From: Opitutales bacterium
GTDB taxonomy: Bacteria > Verrucomicrobiota > Verrucomicrobiia > Opitutales > Coraliomargaritaceae
Assembly: GCA_018607135.1 (NCBI GenBank)
Contig: JABBCA010000074.1
Span: 1-44,663, forward strand
Direction of reading: 5' to 3'
Length of the DNA: 44,663 nucleotides
The notes beneath the pieces were generated by a model. The model worked only from the letters and a program-made list of their open reading frames with translations. It was not told the origin of the DNA and ran no database searches. The stretch's first letter is position 1; the number at the start of each line of letters is the position of its first letter. The translations under genes were made by a program, and so were the position numbers. Below are positions 1 through 9,198 of this stretch, piece by piece.

Positions 1-699
1 AAGACTAAGGTTACGGGCATCAAAAAAGCCAAGGGCAAGAATGTGCTCACTGCAGAGAAAGGTGATGAACACATTGAATTTGAAGTCGATAAAGTGCTCG
101 TTGCTGTAGGCCGTAAACCTTACACAGATGGCTTAGGACTCGAAAAAGCAGGTATTACACTCGACGAAAAGGGACGCATCCCTGTCGATGCCCATTACAA
201 AACCAATGTTGCAGGCATTTATGCCATTGGTGATGTCATTCCTGGCCCCATGCTTGCGCATAAAGCAGAGGAAGAAGCCGTTGCGTGCGTCGAACGTATC
301 GCTGGACAAGCGGGCCATGTGAATTACGACGTCATACCGAACGTCATTTACACGGAACCTGAAATTTCAAGTGTGGGCCTCACCGAAATAGCTGCCAAAG
401 AACAGGGGATTGCTATCAAAACAGGTAAATTCAACTTTGCTGGCAACGGCCGTGCCATCGCGTCAGACGGCACGGATGGCTTTGTAAAAGTGATCGCAGA
501 TAAGGAAACCGATAAATTACTCGGCGTCCAAATCATCTCCAAAGGCTCCTCCGAAATGATCGCAGCCGCAGTCACTCACATGGAATATGGTGGAAGCGCA
601 GAAGATATCGCGCGCACCATTCACGCCCACCCAACCATGACGGAAGCATTGAAGGAAGCAGCTATGGCCGTGGATGGAAACTCCATTCACAGCGCATAA
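1..699 (+). CDS. lpd: Dihydrolipoyl dehydrogenase, C-terminal part (partial at window edge)
   Basis: The frame is open from the first base, so the gene begins outside the window. The first in-frame start-like codon (GTG at 43) is internal. What is visible is the end of the NAD/FAD region ([12 protein letters not shown], then [18 protein letters not shown], the FAD-contacting GD motif) followed by the dimerisation domain. The C-terminal [10 protein letters not shown] carries the His-Pro of the catalytic His-Glu pair of dihydrolipoyl dehydrogenases. The family is the flavoprotein E3 subunit that reoxidises lipoamide in 2-oxoacid dehydrogenase complexes and the glycine cleavage system. The redox-active Cys pair would lie upstream of the window and cannot be checked. 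The gene is convergent with the rhomboid-like gene, with only 9 bases between stop codons. Confidence 0.93.
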   Translation, partial: KTKVTGIKKAKGKNVLTAEKGDEHIEFEVDKVLVAVGRKPYTDGLGLEKAGITLDEKGRIPVDAHYKTNVAGIYAIGDVIPGPMLAHKAEEEAVACVERIAGQAGHVNYDVIPNVIYTEPEISSVGLTEIAAKEQGIAIKTGKFNFAGNGRAIASDGTDGFVKVIADKETDKLLGVQIISKGSSEMIAAAVTHMEYGGSAEDIARTIHAHPTMTEALKEAAMAVDGNSIHSA

Positions 700-708
700 G
701 CTGTTAAA

Positions 709-1509
709 CTATCCTCGGCAAGCGTCGCAGACACAAACCGCGTCGCCATCAATCATCTTGTAGCGAAACTCGCGTTCTGGGTTGGAACGATCTGTGGCGC
801 CGCAGCTCGAGCAGCTATGCAGCGCCTCTATGGCTGTAGCACGACGCTCCTTATCGAATTGCTTGCGCCGTTTTTTGCTGATCACCGATTGAGTCATCGC
901 ATCTCGGAAAAACAGCACATAATTCAGTAATGGTGCAAGAATCGCGACTGCCATGCCGATAGAGCCTGCCCCGATTACGGAGACTGCAGTCATCGCAGCA
1001 ACAAACCACGCGATCCACTTTACTTTAACAGGGACGACAAAGAATATCAAAAATTGAATATTTGGATTCAGTGTCGCGAAGGCAAAAAAGACGCTCAAAT
1101 ACAAGAAATAAGGTGATAGAAATATTAATGCTGAGGGCGAAATCAACTGCCCCACAAACGCTCCCAGTATGGAGAGAAGGAAGCCCACAAAGAGGAATAC
1201 ATTAAAGCGAAACACTCCCCATGCCTGCTCGAGTGCACTACTCATCATCCAAAAAATATACCAATAAAACGCAAGAAAGAGCCCTTGGATCAAAGACTGT
1301 GCGACCGTCGGAGGAGCGATCACAAAGGAAAATAACCTCCACCACTCTCCGTTGAGAACTGCCTTGGGAATTAATACCAGAGAAACAAATTCAACTCGCC
1401 CAACCAGAATCGCCGCATACATCAACAACTGCGCTACGATCAAAATAAGCACCACATTGGGTATCGCGAGATGGCCAAAGCGCTTTTCTAGACTATCCAA
1501 AACTTTCAT
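709..1509 (-). CDS. Rhomboid-like multi-pass membrane protein with C-terminal zinc ribbon
   Basis: This 266-residue protein has about six hydrophobic segments between residues 15 and 205. GEWWRLFSFV, at about residue 54, resembles the GxWWRL signature at the start of the rhomboid fold, which supports the family call. The catalytic GxSG serine motif and the partner His in a late helix are not visible, so it is probably a non-proteolytic rhomboid-like protein. After a basic linker (SKKRRKQFDKERR) the tail has two cysteine pairs, CSSC and CVCDAC, which look like a small zinc ribbon. It is transcribed alone; the upstream 267 bases separate it from sufU. Its function is unknown. Confidence 0.7.
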   Translation of the reverse strand: MKVLDSLEKRFGHLAIPNVVLILIVAQLLMYAAILVGRVEFVSLVLIPKAVLNGEWWRLFSFVIAPPTVAQSLIQGLFLAFYWYIFWMMSSALEQAWGVFRFNVFLFVGFLLSILGAFVGQLISPSALIFLSPYFLYLSVFFAFATLNPNIQFLIFFVVPVKVKWIAWFVAAMTAVSVIGAGSIGMAVAILAPLLNYVLFFRDAMTQSVISKKRRKQFDKERRATAIEALHSCSSCGATDRSNPEREFRYKMIDGDAVCVCDACRG

Positions 1510-1640
1510 TCGGTATGTATTCGTCCTGACTTCGAAGAGTGCAAGCGAAACTGGATTTTTTCAGTGCTTCTGAAGTCGGTTTATAAAAAATGATCTTAAT
1601 GCACTATCAAGAAAGCTCTGAATTCTAAAGTCGCTTATGA

Positions 1641-1721
1641 GTCCTAGTTGTAGGACGTGCCTCTCGTAGAGGGTGCATTATGCAGTCAGGAAGGAATTAA
1701 CACAGCCTTTGCCAGGCAAAG
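1641..1721. other. Intergenic cluster of three short inverted repeats
   Basis: The 267-base gap between the rhomboid-like gene and sufU holds three closely spaced inverted repeats. GTCCTA-GTTG-TAGGAC is at 1641-1656, CCTCT-CGT-AGAGG at 1660-1672, and the near-continuous palindrome CTTTGCC-A-GGCAAAG at 1707-1721. None is followed by a clear T-run on the minus strand, so they are not ordinary intrinsic terminators for sufU. They could be a degenerate dispersed element, an RNA structure or a protein site. No gene is seen in the gap. Confidence 0.4.
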
Positions 1722-1776
1722 AACCTCGTTTTGCAGCAGAACAGATCTCTATCCTTAAACTTAATCGCATAAAGAA

Positions 1777-2205
1777 TTACTTCTCGCCTAAAGCCAACTC
1801 GCAAGTGTGCCAAGGCAAGGTCGCACATTTCACACGGGCGGGAAACTGACGCACTCCGACCAATGAGGCCAGTTCGCCATCAGACTCAATTAGGCCATCT
1901 ATGTCCGACGTGAGCAACTCACCGACTCGTCCGCTCAGCTCAGATGCTTCCTTTAAACTTTTGCCGACCAATGCCTCCACCATCATGGATGCAGACGCTT
2001 TGCAAATCGCGCAGCTCGCGGATTCAAATTGGATCGCTTCGATTCGATCTTTCTTAAGCGTCACATACACATTGAGCTTATCCCCACAGAGCGGATTATA
2101 ACCTTCCGCAGTATGCGTATACCCATCAAGACGCCCATAATTCCGTGGGTTCTTATTATGATCCAAGATGATTTCTTGGTAAAGATCGTTCAAAGAATGA
2201 CTCAT
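1777..2205 (-). CDS. sufU: SufU-type iron-sulfur assembly protein
   Basis: The protein is 142 residues, the usual length for SufU. The zinc-ligand set of the family is present: Cys40 and Asp42 in NPLCGD, Cys65 in [12 protein letters not shown], and Cys127 in RVKCATLPW. SufU takes the persulfide sulfur from SufS and passes it on to Fe-S cluster assembly. sufS lies directly upstream on the same strand with 6 bases between the genes, so the two are almost certainly co-transcribed. The extra Cys68, where many homologues have Ser, is a small oddity. SufBCD genes are not in this window. Confidence 0.93.
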   Translation of the reverse strand: MSHSLNDLYQEIILDHNKNPRNYGRLDGYTHTAEGYNPLCGDKLNVYVTLKKDRIEAIQFESASCAICKASASMMVEALVGKSLKEASELSGRVGELLTSDIDGLIESDGELASLVGVRQFPARVKCATLPWHTCELALGEK

Positions 2206-2211
2206 CGGGCT

Positions 2212-3441
2212 TTATCCAAAGAAACGCTGCATCTTCTGCACAGCAGTTACTAAGCGGTCCACATCTTCGAAATTATTATAGAAGGCAAAGGATGCACGAG
2301 CGGTAGCCGGCACTCCGAACCGCTTTAGCAACGGCTGCGTGCAATGATGCCCTGCTCGCACCGCCACTCCATCTGCATCCAAGAAAGTTCCAATGTCGTG
2401 TGGGTGAATATCATTAATCAAAAATGAAATGACCGATGCTTTTTCTGGTGCGGTGCCGATCAATCGCATGCCCTCGATCGCGCTTAATTTCTCTGTAGCA
2501 TCCGTTAGCAAGGCTGACTCATGGGCCAGTGCACCGACTCGATCCATCGATTGTAAATAATCAATCGCCGCCGCCATTCCGATCACGCCTTCAATGTGTG
2601 GTGTGCCCGCTTCAAACTTACCAGGAATCCCCTTATAAGTCGTGCCCTCAAAATCGACCTTTTCTATCATATCTCCACCGCTCTGATAAGGTGGCAACCG
2701 CTCCAACCATTCACGTTTTCCCCAGAGCACTCCGATACCCGTAGGGCCAAAAATCTTATGCCCAGAAAACACAAAGAAATCGCAGTCCAGCGCAGATACG
2801 TCGACAGGCATGTGGGGAGTAGATTGAGCACCATCGATCAAAACGGGCACATTCAATGCATGAGCCTTACGAATGATACGTTCAATGGGGTTGATCGTGC
2901 CAAGTGCATTGGAGATGTGTGTGATCGCGACTAGCTTCGTTTTATCTGACAGCATCTGTTCAAAGGCCGCCATGTCTAAGACCCCACGTTCGTCGACTGG
3001 CACCACTTTAAGCACCGCACCCGTTTTCTGAGAGGCGATCTGCCAAGGCACGATGTTTGCATGGTGCTCCATATGGCTGATCACGATCTCATCCCCCTCC
3101 TTCAAGATCGTTTCAACAAACCCATGTGCAACAAGGTTGATACTCTCAGTCGTGCCTCGGGTAAAAACGACCTCATCTGCATCAGAAGCGCCTATAAAAC
3201 TCGCCACCTTAGTGCGCGCTGCCTCGTAGGCATCGGTTGCACACTCACTTAAATAATGAACCCCACGATGGATGTTTGAGTTTTCAGTAGCGTAATAGCG
3301 TTCGATTGCATCAATCACGAGCTGCGGCTTTTGCCCTGTCGCCGCGTTGTCTAAATACGTCAACGGCTTGCCGCGCACTTCTGTAGCGAGAATGGGGAAA
3401 TCGGCCCGAACTTGGGCAAAATCAAATAGTTGTGGACTCAT
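2212..3441 (-). CDS. sufS: Cysteine desulfurase, SufS type
   Basis: This 409-residue PLP enzyme removes sulfur from cysteine as an enzyme-bound persulfide and feeds SufU. The PLP-binding lysine is Lys229 in [13 protein letters not shown]. The persulfide-carrying cysteine is Cys367 in [11 protein letters not shown], a group-II desulfurase signature. The N-terminus RADFPIL and [11 protein letters not shown] are typical of SufS/CsdA, and the length is normal. The ATG at 3441 is the natural start. It is first in a two-gene unit with sufU and divergent from the hypothetical gene that starts at 3515. Confidence 0.95.
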   Translation of the reverse strand: MSPQLFDFAQVRADFPILATEVRGKPLTYLDNAATGQKPQLVIDAIERYYATENSNIHRGVHYLSECATDAYEAARTKVASFIGASDADEVVFTRGTTESINLVAHGFVETILKEGDEIVISHMEHHANIVPWQIASQKTGAVLKVVPVDERGVLDMAAFEQMLSDKTKLVAITHISNALGTINPIERIIRKAHALNVPVLIDGAQSTPHMPVDVSALDCDFFVFSGHKIFGPTGIGVLWGKREWLERLPPYQSGGDMIEKVDFEGTTYKGIPGKFEAGTPHIEGVIGMAAAIDYLQSMDRVGALAHESALLTDATEKLSAIEGMRLIGTAPEKASVISFLINDIHPHDIGTFLDADGVAVRAGHHCTQPLLKRFGVPATARASFAFYNNFEDVDRLVTAVQKMQRFFG

Positions 3442-3514
3442 GCAATTGGAAAGGTTTCCCAGTTGTCAGAGAATCTCAATTGTATTTCTAGTTTTTATCC
3501 TTCTTGATAGATGC

Positions 3515-4195
3515 ATGAAGCGAGACTTATCAGGTAAAATTATGGCCAAACTGATTGTGGGTGCTGCCATTGTCACGGCGGGCGTTCTCGGGGTCAGCTT
3601 TTACCTCTCCAGTTCAACCATTCACTCCCTCCTGACGGAGAATCATGAACTCAATAAAGCGATTAAAAACCTGACCGCTGAAGAGCAAATCGGATACGCA
3701 ACCTTGCAGTCTCAAAGACGAAACGAACATGGAGAACTCGAAAGCACAATTCGTTTCGTGCAAACCGCAGCAGGCAAGCCAAAGGAGATTGTCTCGGAGC
3801 AACTTTTTACCATAACAGGTGAAGTCATTCATTTTGATGCGCTGATTGTAAAATTCTCCAATGACTACGTGATAGATGGCAAAGAGCGCGCCCTTTACCT
3901 ATGGCGTCGAATCTATGGAGAAACAATCAGCCCATCCAGCGGCGAGCTGATCGAAATACCCAACCAAGCGCCTGAGCGCTACCACTCGATCACCCGCTCA
4001 CTACGCATGAAAGAGAGCGACATTTTCTGGGAAGCCATCTGGAACCTAGCAAACAACCCCGAGCAACTCAGCCAATACGGTATCACCGCAGTATTCGGCA
4101 ATGCTATCTACACCAAGCTCCAGTTAGGGCAAATCACATTGTTCAAGATCAGCCCAACCGGGCAAATCTACCCAGAAGTCTTGGATACCCATTAG
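3515..4195 (+). CDS. Hypothetical protein with N-terminal membrane anchor
   Basis: I do not recognise the family. The ATG at 3515 is preferred because earlier in-frame codons lie inside sufS on the other strand; ATG 3542 is an alternative. The product is about 226 residues, with one hydrophobic segment near the N-terminus ([20 protein letters not shown]). A short, probably helical stretch follows ([16 protein letters not shown]), and then a soluble domain without Cys motifs or obvious catalytic residues. The likely location is the inner membrane with the soluble part outside. It sits alone between sufS (divergent) and the formylglycine-generating enzyme gene (convergent). Confidence 0.65.
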   Translation: MKRDLSGKIMAKLIVGAAIVTAGVLGVSFYLSSSTIHSLLTENHELNKAIKNLTAEEQIGYATLQSQRRNEHGELESTIRFVQTAAGKPKEIVSEQLFTITGEVIHFDALIVKFSNDYVIDGKERALYLWRRIYGETISPSSGELIEIPNQAPERYHSITRSLRMKESDIFWEAIWNLANNPEQLSQYGITAVFGNAIYTKLQLGQITLFKISPTGQIYPEVLDTH

Positions 4196-4346
4196 CCAGC
4201 CGTGCATCGGAGACTCCAGTGCACTTTAAGGGAGCGTGCGACTCCATTCGGACACCATTGGATAGCTGCTGGCTTATTCAGGTGTAGTGTCGGGATGGAG
4301 CACGACGCTGCCGATAAACTGACGCATGGTATCCGCAACGAGACTG

Positions 4347-5324
4347 CTAAACATCCATCGCACAACGAAATCCGAGATTGGTCGTTGCTGAATCCGGTGT
4401 ATTGGCGGTGCGTGCTCCAAGACGATAGCGATTACAATAACTCTCGTGACACAGAAACGACCCTCCCTTCATTACTCGATTGTCTCCACTCGTTGGTCCT
4501 TTGGGATTCACACGCGTTTCAACCGAAGCCTCCTTATGCCATGCTGGGCTAAACCAATCAGCACACCACTCCCAGACATTGCCGATTTGGTTGTAAAAGC
4601 CCCACTCTGATTTGCGGAACGATCGCGCAGGAGCGGTCCATTGATAGCCATCCGCAGCGGTATTGCGGTTCGGAAAGTCACCTTGCCAGACATTGCAGCG
4701 GTGCTTCCCTTTCGGTTCCAACTCGCTGCCCCATGGATACATCGTCTGTTTCGTCGCACCGCGCGCTGCATACTCCCATTCTGCTTCAGTAGGTAAGCGT
4801 TTCCCCGCCCACTTAGCATAAGCGACCGCATCATTCCACGACACACTGACTACTGGATGGTCCATGCGTTTTTTAATCGTAGATCCAGCGCCTTCAGGCT
4901 TTTTCCAGTAAGCACCCTCAATCGCATACCACCATTGTAAGCCCTGAACCGTTTGCGTATCGCGCAGCTTTCGCTGACGAGAATCCGTGAGTTGTCCAAT
5001 AAACACATACGCCCAACCAAAGCGCTCAGATTCGGTCAAATAACCAGTCGCATCCACAAACTCAGCGTAATGCGCATTCGTCACCGTGGTTATATCTAGC
5101 CAAAATGGATCTAGAGTCACTTCGCGGACTGGACCTTCGCCATCACTTGGCCAGGCTTCTGGCCCCTCATAGCCCATTAAAAATGGACCACCCTCAAGGT
5201 GAACCATCCCTTCCGTTGAGCCTTCGGTCTCCTTGGGTGAAATCTCGCAACGCTCAGTTGCCGCCACTTCTCCGCGATGAGGTGTGCAACACGCTTTCTT
5301 CTCTGGCTCGAAAGATTCAAACAT
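4347..5324 (-). CDS. Formylglycine-generating enzyme (sulfatase-modifying factor)
   Basis: The C-terminal region GGSFLCHESYCNRYR, followed by ARTANTPDSATTNLGFRC, is nearly identical to the active site of characterised formylglycine-generating enzymes. The copper-binding, catalytic cysteine pair corresponds to Cys292 and Cys297. The domain opens with GMVHLEGGPFLMGYEGPEAWP and includes RLPTEAEWEYAARG and GNVWEWCADWF. These enzymes oxidise the cysteine of a CxPxR motif in type I sulfatases to formylglycine. ATG 5324 is chosen because it yields the usual short N-terminus with a CCTPHRGE segment; the longer reading from 5438 would run into the divergent rpe gene. No sulfatase is encoded in this window, so the substrate is elsewhere in the genome. 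Confidence 0.9.
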   Translation of the reverse strand: MFESFEPEKKACCTPHRGEVAATERCEISPKETEGSTEGMVHLEGGPFLMGYEGPEAWPSDGEGPVREVTLDPFWLDITTVTNAHYAEFVDATGYLTESERFGWAYVFIGQLTDSRQRKLRDTQTVQGLQWWYAIEGAYWKKPEGAGSTIKKRMDHPVVSVSWNDAVAYAKWAGKRLPTEAEWEYAARGATKQTMYPWGSELEPKGKHRCNVWQGDFPNRNTAADGYQWTAPARSFRKSEWGFYNQIGNVWEWCADWFSPAWHKEASVETRVNPKGPTSGDNRVMKGGSFLCHESYCNRYRLGARTANTPDSATTNLGFRCAMDV

Positions 5325-5414
5325 ATTGGTATTCACTAGTAGACTCTCAATTGCATCAAGAAAAACCCGTTGTGAACTAAGGTGTTCTTGCAGTTTCCAA
5401 TATCTGAAACAAAC

Positions 5415-6086
5415 ATGAGCTCCATGGCAGATGCACACGAAATCCTACTCGCTCCCTCAATCCTAGCTGGCGACCACGCCGATCTGAAAAGCAGCATTCA
5501 GGAAATTGCAAATGCAGGCTTAAAATGGGTCCACCTCGACATCATGGACGGGCATTTTGTGCCGAATCTTTCCTTTGGCCCCCAAACCGTAAAAGCGCTG
5601 CGTGCCTACTCAGACTTATTTTTCGATGTGCATCTCATGCTCGACAATCCCGATAAATATATCGACGCATTCCTCGACGCGGGTTCCGAGCAAATCACCA
5701 TTCATGTAGAGCCCAACTACCCAGTTGCCGAAACACTCGCGTATATTAAAAGCAAAGGCTGCAAGTGTGGTGTCGTGCTCAACCCGGATACACCTGCTGA
5801 AGATGCCAAACCATTTCTGAAAGACTGCGATATGGTGCTACTCATGACCGTGCAACCAGGATTCGGCGGACAAAGTTTCCGCGAAGACGTGCTTCCAAAG
5901 ATTGAGCAAATCTCCAAATGGCGTGATGAAATGGGCTTAAACTTCCGCCTCGAAATCGATGGCGGCGTCGATCTCAAAACTGCGGGTCTTTGCACCGAAC
6001 GCGGCGCCGACACACTCGTCGCAGGCACCGCATTTTTCAAAGCGGCGGATCGCGCCGAGTTTATTAACACTGTTTGTAAGCAGTAG
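5415..6086 (+). CDS. rpe: Ribulose-phosphate 3-epimerase
   Basis: This is a TIM-barrel enzyme of the pentose phosphate pathway that interconverts ribulose 5-phosphate and xylulose 5-phosphate. Family motifs are LAPSILAGDHADL at the N-terminus, WVHLDIMDGHFVPNLSFG with the metal-binding and catalytic residues, DVHLMLDNP, VQPGFGGQSF for phosphate binding, and LEIDGGV with the second catalytic aspartate. The length is about 223 residues, as usual. ATG 5415 is preferred over the upstream GTG at 5382; ATG 5424 is also possible. It is divergent from the formylglycine-generating enzyme gene, with a 90-base shared upstream region. Confidence 0.95.
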   Translation: MSSMADAHEILLAPSILAGDHADLKSSIQEIANAGLKWVHLDIMDGHFVPNLSFGPQTVKALRAYSDLFFDVHLMLDNPDKYIDAFLDAGSEQITIHVEPNYPVAETLAYIKSKGCKCGVVLNPDTPAEDAKPFLKDCDMVLLMTVQPGFGGQSFREDVLPKIEQISKWRDEMGLNFRLEIDGGVDLKTAGLCTERGADTLVAGTAFFKAADRAEFINTVCKQ

Positions 6087-6116
6087 CGAACGTGCTATTA
6101 ACCCAAACTTAAGCTA

Positions 6117-6154
6117 TCGGCTACCATTTTGAGAGACTCGTTACTTGTAGCCGA
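6117..6154. other. Inverted repeat between convergent genes rpe and the nitrilase gene
   Basis: TCGGCTAC at 6117-6124 and its exact complement GTAGCCGA at 6147-6154 can form an 8-bp stem with a 22-base loop. It lies in the 89-base gap between two converging genes, the place expected for a shared transcription end. No T-run follows on either strand, so a classical intrinsic terminator is not supported. Confidence 0.35.
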
Positions 6155-6175
6155 ATCGGTAACGATTGGGTCCTT

Positions 6176-6967
6176 TCAATAGATATCCTTTCGGCAATCT
6201 TTGAGTGCGGCGAGTTGCTCACGGGCGAGGCCTACAGCCTTTAAATCCACTTCCGCATAAAAGAGACCTTCCGACTCGTCTGCTTCAACGAGCACTTCGC
6301 CCAAGGGGTCCACGATCATACTGTGGCCAAAATAAGTGGTATCTCCGACATCAGACCCATGCCTTTCCGTTCCGCATTGATTGACTGCGATAAAAAAGCA
6401 CTGATTTTCAATTGCTCGCGCACGCACCAAAGTCAACCAATGCACTAAGCGTGGATGCGGAAAGGCCGCTGGCAGGACTTGCACTTCAGCACCTGCCTGA
6501 GCGCACGCTCGAAACAGTTCAGGAAAGCGTAAATCGTAACAAATGGAGCAACCTACTTTTCCAAGACTCGTATCCGCCACTATGATTTTATTTCCGGCTT
6601 CAACATGCTGCTCCTCATGAAAAAGTGAAAATAAATGGGTCTTTCTATATTTGGCCGCAATCGAACCATCTGTCTGAATCCAATATAGCGTGTTCGCTGC
6701 TGCACCCTTTTTTGTCTGTTCTAAAAACGAACCACACACTGCAATTTGATGATACTGAGCCGCTGCCTGAAGTGCTTGAATCGTTGAGGCTGCGTTCTCC
6801 AGTAATCCTTGGTTCAGCTCCCAATCAAAACCAGTCGTGCACATCTCAGGGAAACACACGAGCCCTGCATGCTGTTCAGCAGCCTCCTTTATGAAGTGAC
6901 ATACTTTGTGCAGATTTCTGGCAATCTCTCCACGCGCGACTTCGATCTGAGCTAAGGCTACTTTCAT
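6176..6967 (-). CDS. Carbon-nitrogen hydrolase, omega-amidase-like (nitrilase superfamily)
   Basis: The nitrilase catalytic triad is visible: Glu41 in VCFPEMCTTGF, Lys109 in AKYRKTHLF, and Cys143 in SICYDLRFPELFR. The phrase KYRKTHLFSLFHEEQHVEAG resembles the omega-amidase branch (NIT2/YafV). That branch hydrolyses alpha-ketoglutaramate or alpha-ketosuccinamate left by transaminases that use glutamine or asparagine. The protein is 263 residues, which fits. Its start lies 3 bases after the stop of the upstream acyltransferase gene, so the two are co-transcribed. The exact substrate cannot be read from sequence. Confidence 0.85.
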   Translation of the reverse strand: MKVALAQIEVARGEIARNLHKVCHFIKEAAEQHAGLVCFPEMCTTGFDWELNQGLLENAASTIQALQAAAQYHQIAVCGSFLEQTKKGAAANTLYWIQTDGSIAAKYRKTHLFSLFHEEQHVEAGNKIIVADTSLGKVGCSICYDLRFPELFRACAQAGAEVQVLPAAFPHPRLVHWLTLVRARAIENQCFFIAVNQCGTERHGSDVGDTTYFGHSMIVDPLGEVLVEADESEGLFYAEVDLKAVGLAREQLAALKDCRKDIY

Positions 6968-6970
6968 AAT

Positions 6971-8818
6971 TTACTCAACAACTTGATACTCAGGATTAAT
7001 GTCATGATAACGAGCAAATGAAGCATACCCTTTTTTACCAAAATAACGCTGCAACACTTTCGGATCTGTCTTCGTCAAATCGACGAGGATCAATCCATCG
7101 ATGACGTCACTAAAGGCTGGATCCACATTAAAACTCAAGAGGACGCCATTCAACTTTAGGTAATGCTTTAAGAGTATAGGAATACCCTTCGCATCATCTT
7201 CAAACCCAGATATAATAGCCGACACAGAATCCACAGAATTAATCGACTCACCTATATTCTTGAGGGATATACCGCGCATCATTCTCGGGGCCTTGGGTGC
7301 CTTTCGCGGCTTCACTAGCTGCGCCATTTCATCGTCGAAATTGTGTTCTCTGAAAAAGTGCACCATAAGATCTTTGGAAATCCGGTGATACGCATCCGTT
7401 ATGCTGACAGGCCCAAACAAAGTTTTGTAGTGGGGGTTGCGCACGACAAATTCGCCAATTCCACGCCAAATCAAGGCGAGTGACGCGTGCTTCTTTTGAT
7501 ATTTTAAACAAATAAAAGATCGTCCCAGCTCAATCGCAGGACCCAAGCGCTGCAAAAACTCGGTGCGATATTTAAATAAAGTCGCCGTATACAGCCCGTG
7601 TTTGCCTTTGGCTTCAACAATTTGATCCGCTAAACCGATCCGATAAGCGCCGACGAGCTCATCATGCGCACGATCCCACATGAACAGGTGCCAATAATAA
7701 TCATCGAATTCATCTAGATCACGAGCCAGGCCAGTGCCCTCTTGCACCGCACGAAAAGTCTCTTCACGCAAACGACCGATCTCCAACATCAGTTTGGGTA
7801 TTGCATTAGACTTCGCAATGCACACGACAAAATCGCCGTGCTCGACTAAGAGCTGATCCTGAGTCAAGGCTTCAACTTCAGCACGCAAGTGATGCTTTAG
7901 TTGCTCGGGAGCTAAGGGTGCAAGCGGTTTGCACCTACCCGTTGAACGAAATGGCAAACGTAGGTTCTTATGAGTCGTCTCTGGTTGTGGTTGATCGCGT
8001 AATGAATAGGTCTTTAATCTAAGATATTCAGTGGCACTCTCGTCGGTATCAAAACCTTCAATACGTTTTGGTTGAATCACCTCGCCAACACGAAGTTTGA
8101 TTTGTGTGCCCTTTGCGCGGCAAAACTCACGCGCAAGCAGTGCCGTGCGTAATCGCGGATGAATTAAGCCCATCGCTTGAAAGAACAAGCTATTACGACC
8201 TTCAAAATAGATTGGCAGAATTGGCGCTTGGGTGCGCTTGGCTAAACTTACAATATGATTTGTCCATTTCGGATCGACCACGGACTTTGGCTTCCACCCA
8301 AAACTAGAGACCTCACCTGCAGGGAACGCACCAAGGCACCCACCCTCGCGCAAGAGTTTAATCGCGGTGCGCATACCCTGCAAATTCGCGCGCTTTGAGG
8401 CCTCGGTTTCGAATGGGTCCACCTCAACGATATTACCGCGAATCCCCTCCATTTTGCCTAACAGATAATTACCCATTAGTTTATTGTCTGCGCGCACACT
8501 CTGCAGGAGCGCCCCAAGCACAACACCATCCACGCCGCCAAAAGGATGGTTTGCGATCACAATTAAGGGCCCCACCTTTGGAATTCGGTCAAATGACTCG
8601 GTGTCGACCTCAAATTGGACGTCCATCACCCGCAGTGTCTTCATGAAAAATTCTGGATCATGCTCCGAATCCGTAAGCTGCGCATGCACGTCTGCGTAAA
8701 TCTGATTCACACCACCAAACGAGAGTCCACGTGCCAACAATGGATTCAAAGCGCTCCAAGGGGCCGAGATCACTTTATCGAGATCGATTAATTTAGGGGC
8801 TGAGTCCGTATCTAGCAT
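6971..8818 (-). CDS. Two-domain acyltransferase (PlsC-like plus OlsB-like), candidate amino-acid lipid synthase
   Basis: The first half (about residues 60-290) is a lysophospholipid-acyltransferase-like domain with IVIANHPFGGVDG (His91) and GAFPAGEVSSFG. The spacing is HxxxxxD instead of the classical HxxxxD, as in the 'putative hemolysin' branch. The second half (about residues 330-530) resembles the OlsB/GNAT-like N-acyltransferase family: RLREETFRAVQEGTG, then DEFDDYYWHLFMWD, VGAYRIG, and ELGRSFI. This domain combination is known from OlsF-type enzymes, which make ornithine lipids by N- and O-acylation. That role, or glycine-lipid synthesis, is inferred. ATG 8818 is preferred; a TTG at 8866 would add 16 residues. 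It is followed after 3 bases by the nitrilase gene. Confidence 0.8.
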   Translation of the reverse strand: MLDTDSAPKLIDLDKVISAPWSALNPLLARGLSFGGVNQIYADVHAQLTDSEHDPEFFMKTLRVMDVQFEVDTESFDRIPKVGPLIVIANHPFGGVDGVVLGALLQSVRADNKLMGNYLLGKMEGIRGNIVEVDPFETEASKRANLQGMRTAIKLLREGGCLGAFPAGEVSSFGWKPKSVVDPKWTNHIVSLAKRTQAPILPIYFEGRNSLFFQAMGLIHPRLRTALLAREFCRAKGTQIKLRVGEVIQPKRIEGFDTDESATEYLRLKTYSLRDQPQPETTHKNLRLPFRSTGRCKPLAPLAPEQLKHHLRAEVEALTQDQLLVEHGDFVVCIAKSNAIPKLMLEIGRLREETFRAVQEGTGLARDLDEFDDYYWHLFMWDRAHDELVGAYRIGLADQIVEAKGKHGLYTATLFKYRTEFLQRLGPAIELGRSFICLKYQKKHASLALIWRGIGEFVVRNPHYKTLFGPVSITDAYHRISKDLMVHFFREHNFDDEMAQLVKPRKAPKAPRMMRGISLKNIGESINSVDSVSAIISGFEDDAKGIPILLKHYLKLNGVLLSFNVDPAFSDVIDGLILVDLTKTDPKVLQRYFGKKGYASFARYHDINPEYQVVE

Positions 8819-9078
8819 GGTGAAAATTGTATCGTTAGTATGAGTATCGGGAGCGCCCGTTTTCAACCATTCAATTTTGCACTTGAGGTATAAATGTGAG
8901 GAGACTGCACTCCGCTTTATATTTCACACAGAAAATCATTTTAGACACAAACACTGGTTCGAATGACACACCAACTCATTCTACCAATAAAGAAACGGCA
9001 AAAACTTGAAAAAACCCGCAAAATTAGGCTTGATTCAGAGTCTGCCAGCAACATGGTCTTCGTTTTCCAAAAACTTGA

Positions 9079-9155
9079 GGACGGTTAGCTCAGTTGGTTA
9101 GAGCACCTCGTTTACACCGAGGGGGTCGTGGGTTCGAATCCCTCACCGTCTACCA
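9079..9155 (+). tRNA. tRNA-Val (anticodon UAC), CCA encoded
   Basis: The sequence folds as a full cloverleaf. The acceptor stem is GGACGGT with ACCGTCT (G1-U72 wobble). The D arm is AGCTCAGTTGGTTAGAGC. The anticodon stem CCTCG/CGAGG carries loop TTTACAC with anticodon TAC, which reads valine codons. The T-loop is TTCGAAT, followed by discriminator A and an encoded CCA. The T-stem GTGGG/CCCTC contains one T-T mismatch, a small deviation. A strong terminator hairpin follows at 9171, and the ilvN start codon is at 9199. Confidence 0.95.
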
Positions 9156-9170
9156 TTTCAAGTTCGTCCC

Positions 9171-9193
9171 GCTCGGCTCTGCCGAGCTTTTTT
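9171..9193 (+). terminator. Intrinsic terminator between tRNA-Val and ilvN
   Basis: GCTCGGC at 9171-9177, loop TCT, and GCCGAGC at 9181-9187 form a perfect 7-bp GC-rich stem followed directly by six T residues. It should end the tRNA-Val transcript. The T-run stops only 5 bases before the ilvN ATG, leaving no room for a separate promoter or a Shine-Dalgarno site. Confidence 0.85.
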
Positions 9194-9198
9194 CTATC

